DNA from: a virus
DNA length: 37,693 bases
Strand: one strand, 5' to 3'
Virus record (IMG/VR): IMGVR_UViG_3300044959_000328
Span: 1-37,693 of that record
Notes under the pieces: generated by a model
What the model was told of the DNA's origin: nothing
Databases searched by the model: none
What the model saw: the letters and a program-made list of their open reading frames with translations, nothing else
Translations under genes and position numbers: made by a program
Shown here: positions 18,192 through 23,116 of the stretch, one piece after another
Layout: every line of letters starts with the position of its first letter
How positions within the stretch are numbered: the first letter of the stretch is position 1

Positions 18192-18632
18192 TCAAAACCC
18201 CAACGGAGACCTACCCTCCACCGCCCGCCGAATCAAATCCTCCCTCTTCGGAGGATCCAACGACGCAATGAAACGATCCATCGCCGCATCACTCTGCGTC
18301 GGATCCGCCAACAACCGCCACCTCACCCAATCCCGCGCCTTCTTCGCAGTCTCGAAGGAAACATCCTTCCACCAGTAGTCCGACGCCAACCCATCCTTTG
18401 CATATCTCGGCCCCGGAGCCCTCAACTCCTGCGCCAACTCAACCACTACATCCCGAATACGCTCAAAAGAACAGACACGACGCAACAACCGATCGCCATC
18501 ACCCAAGGCCACTGCGTAAGCATCGAACGACCCAACCCTCCCTACACTCAGCGATACCTCCCGCCCAACAACACCAACAGCCTCACACCGAAGCGTCTCC
18601 AAATCCACCCTCCCCACCACCCGAACCCTCAT
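18192..18632 (-). CDS. Unknown protein between terminase subunits
   Basis: 146 residues from ATG 18632, with a GAGGGTGG ribosome site a few bases upstream; GTG 18644 is an alternative. The N-terminal half is Val/Arg-rich and beta-like (VRVVGRVDLETLRCEAVGVVGREVSLSVGRVGSFDAYAVALGD); the C-terminal half is helical (FERIRDVVVELAQELRAPG, then TAKKARDWVRWRLLADPTQSDAAMDRFIASLDPPKRED). It abuts the large subunit start and overlaps the upstream gene by 50 bp. Function unknown; position suggests packaging. Confidence 0.7.
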   Translation of the reverse strand: MRVRVVGRVDLETLRCEAVGVVGREVSLSVGRVGSFDAYAVALGDGDRLLRRVCSFERIRDVVVELAQELRAPGPRYAKDGLASDYWWKDVSFETAKKARDWVRWRLLADPTQSDAAMDRFIASLDPPKREDLIRRAVEGRSPLGF

Positions 18633-18924
18633 CACCACCCTCACGCTCCAACAACAACCGAGCCCCTATCCCACGCAACCGCCGAACCCTCACCCCATGC
18701 TCAGGCCCAACACCACGCCGAGCCTCACCACCAACCTCCCCCTCCCCATCCCACACAACCTCACCACCACCCACCCGAACCACCTCCTCGAGCCGATCAA
18801 CAACCCGCTCAAACTCACCCAAATCCGTCAACACCGCCAACGACGGATGACAAACCTCATCCACCAACCGACGAACCCGACCCCGCAAAAACTCATACCT
18901 CTCAACGACAGCCAAATCACCCAT
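18583..18924 (-). CDS. Unknown Gly/Glu/Val-rich protein
   Basis: 113 residues if ATG 18924 is used (MGDLAVVERYEFLRGRVRRL); a TTG start at 18939 would add five. The N-terminal half is a plausible helical protein (LVDEVCHPSLAVLTDLGEFERVVDRLEEVVRV). The second half becomes very Gly/Glu/Arg-rich (EGGDEGSGGGEGG) and overlaps the next gene. Strand composition is extreme (minus strand G+T-rich). Probably real because it keeps the late-operon spacing, but evidence is modest. Confidence 0.55.
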   Translation of the reverse strand: MGDLAVVERYEFLRGRVRRLVDEVCHPSLAVLTDLGEFERVVDRLEEVVRVGGGEVVWDGEGEVGGEARRGVGPEHGVRVRRLRGIGARLLLEREGGDEGSGGGEGGFGDASV

Positions 18925-19230
18925 CACCACACCCCACAACCAACCACAACGGGAAGAAACATAGCCGAAAACCGGCTACCGGGAGAAACCTAGCGCAGGA
19001 AAACCACCCGCGGAAACCGGCTGTAGGCGAAAAACATAGCTGCGATGAACCGGCTGTATGCGAAAAACATAGCTGCGGGGGACGTCCCGGCCCTTGGCTC
19101 GCACCTTTTTCCCCCCGGGCTGGTGTTTCGTGCGGGGGAGGGGGCCCCAGACGACGCAACGAGGCCAAGCACGACAGAGAAGAATCCAATCGGGCCCTGA
19201 AGCGACGGTCACACCAACACGACCACCCGC
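18925..19230 (-). other. Repeat-bearing gap between terS and the next late gene
   Basis: A stretch of about 300 bp without a credible gene. The left half holds AT-richer direct repeats (listed separately) and a perfect small hairpin TAGCCG/CGGCTA (18962-18978). The right half (19081-19145) is very GC-rich with a CCCCCCGGG run. A frame crosses it on the minus strand, but its Cys/Phe-rich translation is only the repeat read out. Candidate for packaging initiation site or untranslated RNA. Confidence 0.5.
18955..19077. repeat. Direct repeats with 33-bp period downstream of terS
   Basis: Two near-identical 26-bp copies, 19019-19044 and 19052-19077, share GCGAAAAACATAGCTGCG and differ at one base (GTAGG versus GTATG). 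They start 33 bp apart, linked by ATGAACC. Two decayed copies lie further left around AGAAACATAGCCG (18955) and AGAAACCTAGCGC (18983). The array is AT-richer than its surroundings. Iteron-like; role unknown. Confidence 0.8.
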
Positions 19231-19893
19231 TCACTCATCACCCAAGTCAATCCGAATCGATACAGACCCAGCAACCAAATGCTGATGCCTCTCCGGAGGC
19301 TTCAACCCAGCACGATCCAGCAAATCCGCAGCCGCCTGCTGCCTCACATATCCAGACGAATGCTCCAACAGCTTCACCATAGTCCTCAAAGCTAAAGGAG
19401 CAGTCGCACCAATCATCGAAAGTGTCAATTTGTGGATAGCATCTAATACCGCTGGATTCCTCAAAAGTCTGTAGCCAACCGCATGTGCTGAGCTACTTGC
19501 ATATCCCGCTGCGAGAGCTGCGCGTTTTGCGTTTCCGTCTCCGTGCTCGACGTAGCATCTCACGAACCTGGACTGCATTTCTGTCAGGCCAGGTAGGGTC
19601 TCTGGTTCTTCGGTGGCTTCGGTTGTTTCTGTCGCTTCTGGTCGTGTTCTCCTCCGCCGCGCGCGCGAGGTGATCAGCGCCCAGGAATTTTCTCTTGTCA
19701 AGTCACCCGATGTGCGAACTCGGGTCCTCTGCGTCCTTTTCTTCGCGCGTGTGGCCTTCTCATCACGCTCCTGGTGGCCAGGCGCTTCGGTTTCGCTTTC
19801 TTTTGTGCGGGGCTGCGGTTCGTTCTGCCAGGCTTTGGCCTTCGCCTTACGGCGGTTCCTCATTTTTGTGCGGGGCGTTGGTTCGTTCTCCAC
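19231..19893 (-). CDS. Terminase small subunit
   Basis: 220 residues from GTG 19893. A DNA-recognition domain lies at about 103-165: LTEMQSRFVRCYVEHGDGNAKRAALAAGYASSSAHAVGYRLLRNPAV, the standard phage small terminase pattern (F-V-x-x-Y, N-A-x-x-A-A-x-x-A-G-Y, Y-R/L-L-x-x-P). An oligomerisation helix follows with RTMVKLLEHSSGYVRQQAAADLLDRAGL. The first 100 residues are an unusual disordered Lys/Arg/Glu/Thr extension, partly encoded by 63-bp tandem repeats. It is the first gene of the late unit and would choose the packaging start on phage DNA. Confidence 0.88.
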   Translation of the reverse strand: MENEPTPRTKMRNRRKAKAKAWQNEPQPRTKESETEAPGHQERDEKATRAKKRTQRTRVRTSGDLTRENSWALITSRARRRRTRPEATETTEATEEPETLPGLTEMQSRFVRCYVEHGDGNAKRAALAAGYASSSAHAVGYRLLRNPAVLDAIHKLTLSMIGATAPLALRTMVKLLEHSSGYVRQQAAADLLDRAGLKPPERHQHLVAGSVSIRIDLGDE

Positions 19894-19989
19894 AGCCTAG
19901 GCCATCGCCTTACGAAGGTTGCTGTTTTTTGTGCGGGGCGTTGGTTCGTTCTCCCTCGCCCAGGCCACCGCCTCACAACGGTCGCAAGA
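19801..19989. repeat. Three tandem 63-bp repeats over the terS start
   Basis: Copies start at 19801, 19864 and 19927, each at TTTTGTGCGG, with a period of exactly 63 bp (21 codons). Shared core: TTTTGTGCGGGGC, GGTTCGTTCT, GCC..GGCC and CGCCTTACG. On the minus strand they encode NEPTPRTK-type repeats. The outermost copy is cut off from terS by an in-frame TAG near 19900, so it is leader sequence or the end of a tiny upstream frame. Confidence 0.88.
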
Positions 19990-20028
19990 AGCAAAGTAGA
20001 GTGAAATTAGAGTCGAAAATGTTTTTCA

Positions 20029-20046
20029 GCCAATACAACGATTGGC
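20029..20046. promoter_or_regulatory. Operator-like dyad, left copy
   Basis: GCCAAT, six bases, ATTGGC: a perfect 6-bp dyad downstream of the leftward promoter. As DNA it could bind a dimeric regulator; as RNA it forms a 5' leader hairpin. The mirrored copy is at 20231-20250. Confidence 0.6.
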
Positions 20047-20069
20047 GGCCCGCCCGGTATTTTACGCCC

Positions 20070-20097
20070 ATTGTAGCCGGCCGCGGGGGCCGGTCAA
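20070..20097 (-). promoter_or_regulatory. Leftward (late unit) sigma70-type promoter
   Basis: On the minus strand: TTGACC (20097-20092), a 16-bp spacer, then TACAAT (20075-20070). Five of six bases match consensus at each hexamer. A transcript would start near 20063 and reach terS after a leader of about 170 nt. No other candidate of this quality is seen upstream of the late genes. Confidence 0.75.
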
Positions 20098-20119
20098 GGG
20101 GTGGGTCCTCGCCGTGCTC

Positions 20120-20168
20120 GCCGGCTTCGCCGGCTCCGCGCGGCTCCGGTCCCGCCGGCTTCGCCGGC
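20120..20168. repeat. Twin GCCGGCTTCGCCGGC hairpins in the centre of the control region
   Basis: The same 15-bp hairpin occurs at 20120-20134 and 20154-20168. As RNA each would fold as a GC stem closed by a C(UUCG)G tetraloop, an exceptionally stable loop. Neither has a T run, so they are not ordinary terminators. They sit between the two divergent promoters. Confidence 0.8.
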
Positions 20169-20172
20169 GCCC

Positions 20173-20206
20173 TTGACCGACCCCCTTATACGGCCGGCTT
20201 TATAAT
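20173..20206 (+). promoter_or_regulatory. Rightward (early unit) promoter candidate
   Basis: A perfect TATAAT at 20201-20206, mirror of the leftward -10, with TTGACC at 20173-20178. The spacing of 22 bp is too long for a simple sigma70 promoter; relative to the mirrored arm it has about six extra bases (TATAAG-like). It may be weak, need an activator, or use only the -10. The transcript would begin about 60 nt before the first early gene. Confidence 0.5.
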
Positions 20207-20230
20207 GCGGCGTCCGGGCAAAGCCCGGCC

Positions 20231-20250
20231 GCCAATCTGTATGTATTGGC
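20231..20250. promoter_or_regulatory. Operator-like dyad, right copy
   Basis: GCCAAT, eight bases, ATTGGC: same dyad as at 20029-20046 with two extra central bases, lying just upstream of the first early ribosome site. A shared regulator could act on both divergent transcripts. Confidence 0.6.
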
Positions 20251-20271
20251 TGAAAAACGGAGGGTTGAAGG

Positions 20272-20757
20272 ATGAAGGTGAGCAACATCCAGGAACTAAT
20301 GGCGAAGGCCCCGAATGTGGATGGCGCCCATGAGACGCGAGACGACGGCGCCAAGATCATCGAGATAATGATCAGCGCCGTCGGCACAAGCCGCGGCGGT
20401 GAGTATGCCGCCGAACAGCTTGTCCGCCACCTCATGGCCGGCGCCGGAACCGCCATCGACTACTTCGAGTCGCTCATAAGCGAACTCGAAGATTTAGCCG
20501 CCAAGGCGCGCCGCGAGCGCGATGACCGCGGCGGGGTCTGGGGCTTGAGCACCAGGGCCGAGCGCCTGGCCGAGAGGGCCGAAGTCGCCGCCGAGATCGC
20601 CGCCCGCAGGGCTTGGCTGGCCCTGGGCGCGCATGAGCGCTTCCAGCAGACCTTCGGGAAGGAAGTCACCATCACCCCGATGGCAGACCTGGGCGACAAC
20701 GCCCGCAAGACTGCCGCCGAACACCTCAAGCGCCTCAAGGCGCTGCGCGGCAAATGA
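20272..20757 (+). CDS. First early gene, unknown protein
   Basis: 161 residues with a GGAGGGTTGAAGG ribosome site before ATG 20272. Mixed, mostly helical: an N-terminal segment with DGAKIIEIMISAVGTSRGGEYAAEQLVRHLMAGAGTAIDYFESLISELEDLAAKARRE, then a second charged helix (ERLAERAEVAAEIAARRAW) and a C-terminal ARKTAAEHLKRLKALRGK. No known domain. The first gene after the early promoter is often a host-takeover or regulatory protein. The frame contains a 12-bp bulged hairpin at 20463-20491. Confidence 0.8.
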   Translation: MKVSNIQELMAKAPNVDGAHETRDDGAKIIEIMISAVGTSRGGEYAAEQLVRHLMAGAGTAIDYFESLISELEDLAAKARRERDDRGGVWGLSTRAERLAERAEVAAEIAARRAWLALGAHERFQQTFGKEVTITPMADLGDNARKTAAEHLKRLKALRGK

Positions 20758-20769
20758 ACCCCACACCCC

Positions 20770-20798
20770 AGGCCGGGGCACCCGCCCCGGCCTCTTTC
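20770..20798 (+). terminator. Probable attenuator/terminator after first early gene
   Basis: A perfect 10-bp stem AGGCCGGGGC/GCCCCGGCCT (20770-20779, 20784-20793) with loop ACCC, followed by the short pyrimidine run CTTTC. With only three T it is probably leaky. Confidence 0.55.
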
Positions 20799-20830
20799 AT
20801 CACCGGCAGCCCGGAACAAGGAGGACGGCA

Positions 20831-21148
20831 ATGCTGCTCTTGAATGCGTTTTCCCTGAACATGACCGAGCATCCCGCGATCATTCGGACGCGGCCGCTGA
20901 TCGTCGAGGAAGCCCGCCGGCTCCTCGCGCCGGGATTCGCATCTGCGGTGGGGCACGCCGACACGGCGGCCCTGTTCAGCGCGATCCTTGGCCTGGAGGT
21001 GCCGGCCAATCGCATGACCATCCGGCTTCAACCGGGAGACAAAGCGATCGTGGGCCAATACATCGGCCCCCGACTGCCAGAAGGTGCCACGACGCTCCCG
21101 CCAGGAGCCGCGATCCTCTGGCTCTTGGTCGAAGTGGACGAGCCGTGA
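20831..21148 (+). CDS. AcrIII-1-like ring nuclease anti-CRISPR (DUF1874)
   Basis: 105 residues from ATG 20831, preceded by AAGGAGG; in-frame starts upstream overlap the previous gene and read poorly. Family hallmarks: N-terminal LLLNAFSLNM; ASAVGHADTAALFSAILG with His42 at the position of the catalytic His in SIRV1 gp29; NRMTIRLQPGDKAIVGQYIGPRLPEGATTL with Arg81 and Glu84 matching the other active-site residues; VEV end. Known members cut cyclic tetra-adenylate, the alarm molecule of type III CRISPR systems, thus silencing accessory nucleases. Predicted to act early as a dimer in the host cytoplasm, which fits its second place in the early unit. Confidence 0.9.
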   Translation: MLLLNAFSLNMTEHPAIIRTRPLIVEEARRLLAPGFASAVGHADTAALFSAILGLEVPANRMTIRLQPGDKAIVGQYIGPRLPEGATTLPPGAAILWLLVEVDEP

Positions 21149-21157
21149 CGGACTCGC

Positions 21158-21200
21158 GGCGCCGCCGCCCCCCCGCGCGGGGTGAGGGGGCGGCGTCGCC
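21158..21200 (+). repeat. GC-rich hairpin, GGTGA family copy A
   Basis: 15-base arms 21158-21172 and 21186-21200 pair with one mismatch; the 13-base loop ends in GGTGA. It follows the ring nuclease stop by 9 bp. Related hairpins lie at 24505-24542 and 29614-29643. No T run follows, so it is more likely an RNA-stabilising or dispersed repeat element than a terminator. Confidence 0.75.
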
Positions 21201-21221
21201 GCCGCAAGCCCGTCAGACCGG

Positions 21222-21250
21222 TTGACAAGCCGGTCAAGACCGCCTAAAAC
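21222..21250 (+). promoter_or_regulatory. Early promoter with dyad operator in spacer
   Basis: TTGACA (21222-21227), 17-bp spacer, TAAAAC (21245-21250). The dyad TTGAC, six bases, GTCAA (21222-21237) covers the -35 and spacer, as expected for a repressible promoter. Would serve the small-gene block starting at 21269. Confidence 0.7.
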
Positions 21251-21268
21251 AAACCAAGGAGGCAAAGC

Positions 21269-21655
21269 ATGAAAGATCCGCGTTATGAAGCCAAGGCCGA
21301 CAAGGCTTGGGCATTCGTCAAGGGCGCCGCGCTGTATGCCGGCGCGATCGGGTATTGGGCCGCACGGCCCGAGCCGCAGCCCTACGGGCTCGTCGACTTC
21401 ATCGACGAGCAGATCCATTTCTGCTGCGGCAAGGACGCCCGCGCCGGCCGAGCCGGCATGGCGTGGGCGTCTGACGCCGACGCCACAAGCGTCACACTCG
21501 CCCAGACCCTCGAGCGGGCCGCGGAATACGCCGGCCTGCGAACCCGTCGCCAGAAAATCGCCACCACCTGCGTGCAGCAGGGCATCGCTCCGGAAACGCC
21601 CCTTCACCAGGTGAGTGACGAGGCCGCAGCCATCGCGGCCAAAATCTGGGGCTGA
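21269..21655 (+). CDS. Unknown early protein, paralogue 1
   Basis: 128 residues, AAGGAGG ribosome site. Its start DKAWAFVKGAALYAGAIGYW matches EKLWAFVRGAAIYAGALKHY of the protein encoded at 22359-22727, and both end with helix-Cys-helix regions (RRQKIATTCVQQG versus SQQRIETACERAG). Rich in Ala, with Cys residues (FCCGKD). No known domain. The coding sequence holds strong hairpins at 21388-21410 and 21434-21471. Confidence 0.8.
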   Translation: MKDPRYEAKADKAWAFVKGAALYAGAIGYWAARPEPQPYGLVDFIDEQIHFCCGKDARAGRAGMAWASDADATSVTLAQTLERAAEYAGLRTRRQKIATTCVQQGIAPETPLHQVSDEAAAIAAKIWG

Positions 21656-21675
21656 CACCACCAAAGGAGGCCAAC

Positions 21676-21915
21676 ATGCGACCCAACCTGCATCTGATCA
21701 CGCTCAGCTTCAAGACCGACGCGGCGAAAGCCGCGATCGCGGAACGCGTGATGAACGTCCTTGGCCTAGCCAAGCCCGCCGCTTGGCGGGCAGTAATCGA
21801 GGGCATTATCACGCCCGAGCCGCAGCCCATTTTGGCCCGCCTCCGACAGCTGGGGCCGAACATCCACGTTCAGGCCCGCGCCATCCGGAAGGTGCCGGAT
21901 GAATTCCCCTACTGA
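21676..21915 (+). CDS. Unknown small early protein
   Basis: 79 residues, AAAGGAGG ribosome site. Compact and mixed: LHLITLSFKTDAAKAAIAERVMNVLGL then AWRAVIEGIITPEPQPILARLRQLGPNIHVQARAIRKVP. Alternating strands and helices, no signal or membrane segment, no family recognised. Overlaps the next start by 17 bp. Its DNA holds perfect small hairpins at 21720-21735 (GAAA loop) and 21774-21791. Confidence 0.78.
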   Translation: MRPNLHLITLSFKTDAAKAAIAERVMNVLGLAKPAAWRAVIEGIITPEPQPILARLRQLGPNIHVQARAIRKVPDEFPY

Positions 21916-22114
21916 CGCGGAATTGGACCGACTGGTCGAGGAGCTCATCCCGCTCCTCGATCAGCGCGACTCGCTGCCCTGGGGACACCCAGGGCGGCTC
22001 ACGCTGCAAGACCAGATCGATGAAATCAGCCGGAAGATCGAATGGGTCCTCCGGCTGGCGGAAAACAAGGGCGGCGAAGCAGCCGAAGAAAGCTCTTGCC
22101 GCGCCGCGTCATGA
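21899..22114 (+). CDS. Unknown small acidic early protein
   Basis: 71 residues. Predicted helical: DAELDRLVEELIPLLDQRDSL, a turn with WGHPGR, then LTLQDQIDEISRKIEWVLRLAENKGG. Charged coiled-coil character, no enzyme motif. The turn is coded by the hairpin at 21976-21995. Overlaps both neighbours (17 bp and ATGA). Confidence 0.75.
   Translation: MNSPTDAELDRLVEELIPLLDQRDSLPWGHPGRLTLQDQIDEISRKIEWVLRLAENKGGEAAEESSCRAAS
21976..21995 (+). repeat. Covarying hairpin, copy 1 (TGGGGACACCCA core)
   Basis: GCCC-TGGG, loop GACA, CCCA-GGGC: 8 perfect pairs. The core TGGGGACACCCA recurs at 22198-22209 with a different but again fully paired lower stem. Lies in coding sequence. Confidence 0.8.
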
Positions 22115-22327
22115 TGCGGCGCATCATCACGATCTTCAAGAACCCCTTTTGCTGTGTCGTCCACGACACAGCCAAAGGCGGGGCTTTCCACCCCGATTGG
22201 GGACACCCAATCGAGGGCCTCGCGGAATTTTTCCGCGAGCTTCATCACCAACGCGCGACACACCGCGAAACCGGTGTGCCGTATTCCATCTCCCAGAAAA
22301 TCCTGCTCGACCCCCAAATTGAGCAGG
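22027..22327 (+). repeat. Array of seven perfect hairpins in coding DNA
   Basis: Perfect stems: 22027-22034/22050-22057 (8 bp); 22111-22118/22120-22127 (8 bp, ATGATGCG/CGCATCAT); 22151-22160/22163-22172 (10 bp, loop CC); 22194-22201/22206-22213 (8 bp, loop GACA); 22219-22227/22231-22239 (9 bp, loop TTT); 22259-22265/22272-22278 (7 bp); 22302-22308/22321-22327 (7 bp). Centres are mostly about 40 bases apart. None has a terminator T run. Most fall inside the 83-residue frame at 22111. Confidence 0.85.
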
Positions 22328-22362
22328 GCAACCCCGACGAAAACCAAAGGAGGCAACCATGA
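22111..22362 (+). CDS. Unknown small protein coded by hairpin-rich DNA
   Basis: 83 residues from ATG 22111 in ATGA overlap with the previous stop; ATG 22114 is equally possible. Sequence MMRRIITIFKNPFCCVVHDT, then KGGAFHPDWGHPIEGLAEFFREL and a polar tail. It overlaps the next start by 4 bp. Almost the whole frame is covered by hairpins, and its amino acid order is unlike its neighbours. Either a real short basic protein under RNA-structure constraint, or a non-coding structured segment that stays open by chance. Confidence 0.5.
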   Translation: MMRRIITIFKNPFCCVVHDTAKGGAFHPDWGHPIEGLAEFFRELHHQRATHRETGVPYSISQKILLDPQIEQGNPDENQRRQP

Positions 22363-22727
22363 GGACGAACGAAAAGCTTTGGGCGTTTGTGCGCGGAGCC
22401 GCTATCTACGCAGGGGCGCTCAAGCACTACAACGCGCAGAACCCGCCGCCTGTCAACATCGACGCGCGCATCGTCACGGAAATCTATCTGCTCACCGGCG
22501 ATTACTTCATGCACGCCTTCGCTGGGCGTGATTGGGCCGAGCAGATGGGCGCATTCACGGTCCGCGTCGCTGACGCGCTGAAGGCCGGCGCGGAATACGC
22601 CGAAGCCTTCTGCTCTCAGCAGCGGATCGAAACCGCCTGCGAGCGCGCCGGAACGGAACCCGGCGCGTTCCTCTACGAAGCCGAAGGCCGCGCCGCCGAT
22701 GCGGCCTACTACCTGGGCAAGTTCTGA
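22359..22727 (+). CDS. Unknown early protein, paralogue 2
   Basis: 122 residues, AAAGGAGG ribosome site, start overlapping the previous frame. Full-length relative of the 21269-21655 product: same WAFV-GAA-YAGA opening, a central aromatic segment (TEIYLLTGDYFMHAFAGRDWAEQMG) and a conserved AEYA ... R-IET/A-C C-terminal half. Duplication within a small block suggests dosage or diverged targets. Function unknown; no catalytic motif seen. Contains hairpins 22644-22667 (8 bp) and 22685-22707 (7 bp). Confidence 0.8.
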   Translation: MRTNEKLWAFVRGAAIYAGALKHYNAQNPPPVNIDARIVTEIYLLTGDYFMHAFAGRDWAEQMGAFTVRVADALKAGAEYAEAFCSQQRIETACERAGTEPGAFLYEAEGRAADAAYYLGKF

Positions 22728-22746
22728 AAACACAAAGGAGGCGAAA

Positions 22747-23058
22747 ATGCACGACGACGCTCGCAAGACCTGGCCCTACCCCGAAAAGGAGGGCTATCCC
22801 GAATACTGGCTGCGCCATGGCTGGTATTGGCTGCAGTCCCCGCGCGGCGAATGGGTCGTCGCGTATTGGGACCCCTGCTGCCTCTGGCGCTGCCATCGCT
22901 TCCGCAGCGCCAAGCATCCGTCGCGCATCGTCTATGAGGGCTGGCGCTACGGCGGCCTTTGCCTGACACCCGAGCAGGTGCGGGACCGCGAGCGCGCAGC
23001 CTATCGGGCCGGCTGGGCCGACGGCGCATGGCGCCCGGAGCAGATCGAGCAGGCCTGA
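22747..23058 (+). CDS. Unknown Trp-rich early protein
   Basis: 103 residues from ATG 22747 with AAAGGAGG. Very rich in Trp, Tyr and Arg: YPEYWLRHGWYWLQSPRGEWVVAYWDPCCLWRCHRF, then VYEGWRYGGLCLTPEQ and a charged helix AAYRAGWADGAW. Three Cys in CCLWRC. Looks like a small beta-rich domain (W/Y repeats) with a helical tail. No family recognised. A 9-bp hairpin covers 22885-22912. Confidence 0.75.
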   Translation: MHDDARKTWPYPEKEGYPEYWLRHGWYWLQSPRGEWVVAYWDPCCLWRCHRFRSAKHPSRIVYEGWRYGGLCLTPEQVRDRERAAYRAGWADGAWRPEQIEQA

Positions 23059-23066
23059 CAACGCCC

Positions 23067-23116
23067 TTGAACAAAGCGCCCAGGTTCGCGCATCATGGTT
23101 CCATGGTGCGCGAACC
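23067..23116 (+). promoter_or_regulatory. Promoter and palindromic operator of the HTH gene
   Basis: TTGAAC (23067-23072), 18-bp spacer, CATCAT (23091-23096). An inverted repeat of 16-bp arms with one mismatch (23083-23098 and 23101-23116; GGTTCGCGCATCATGG) covers the -10 and start codon. Predicted transcription start falls at about 23103, the ATG itself, so the mRNA may be leaderless. A dimer bound here would block the promoter: likely autoregulation. Confidence 0.7.

Larger units (their letters stand above)
20021..20258. promoter_or_regulatory. Long inverted repeat, divergent control region between late and early units
   Basis: Left arm 20021 to about 20099 and right arm about 20171-20258 mirror each other. 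Outermost GTTTTTCAGCCAATACA pairs with its reverse complement, then GATTGGCGGCC, AGCCGGCCG and GGTCAAGGG follow in order in both arms with small indels. The arms enclose about 70 bp of GC-rich sequence. Transcription to each side would leave from here and both mRNAs would begin with nearly the same leader. Acts as the likely early/late switch. Confidence 0.85.

Noticed and set aside
18955-19077. CRISPR-like array
   Set aside because: The repeats have only about 7 bp between copies, too short for spacers, and no cas genes are present.
18917-19234. 105-codon minus frame over the 33-bp repeats
   Set aside because: Its Cys/Phe-rich product is just the DNA repeats translated; another frame is equally open.
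16848-19382. Plus-strand frame of 844 codons
   Set aside because: Antisense to the terminase genes; His/Pro/Thr/Arg low complexity produced by the A+C-rich strand, with no domain.
20021-20258. Miniature inverted-repeat transposon
   Set aside because: The arms mirror each other and a central GC-rich block exists, but I find no target-site duplication, and functional promoters fit the arms better.
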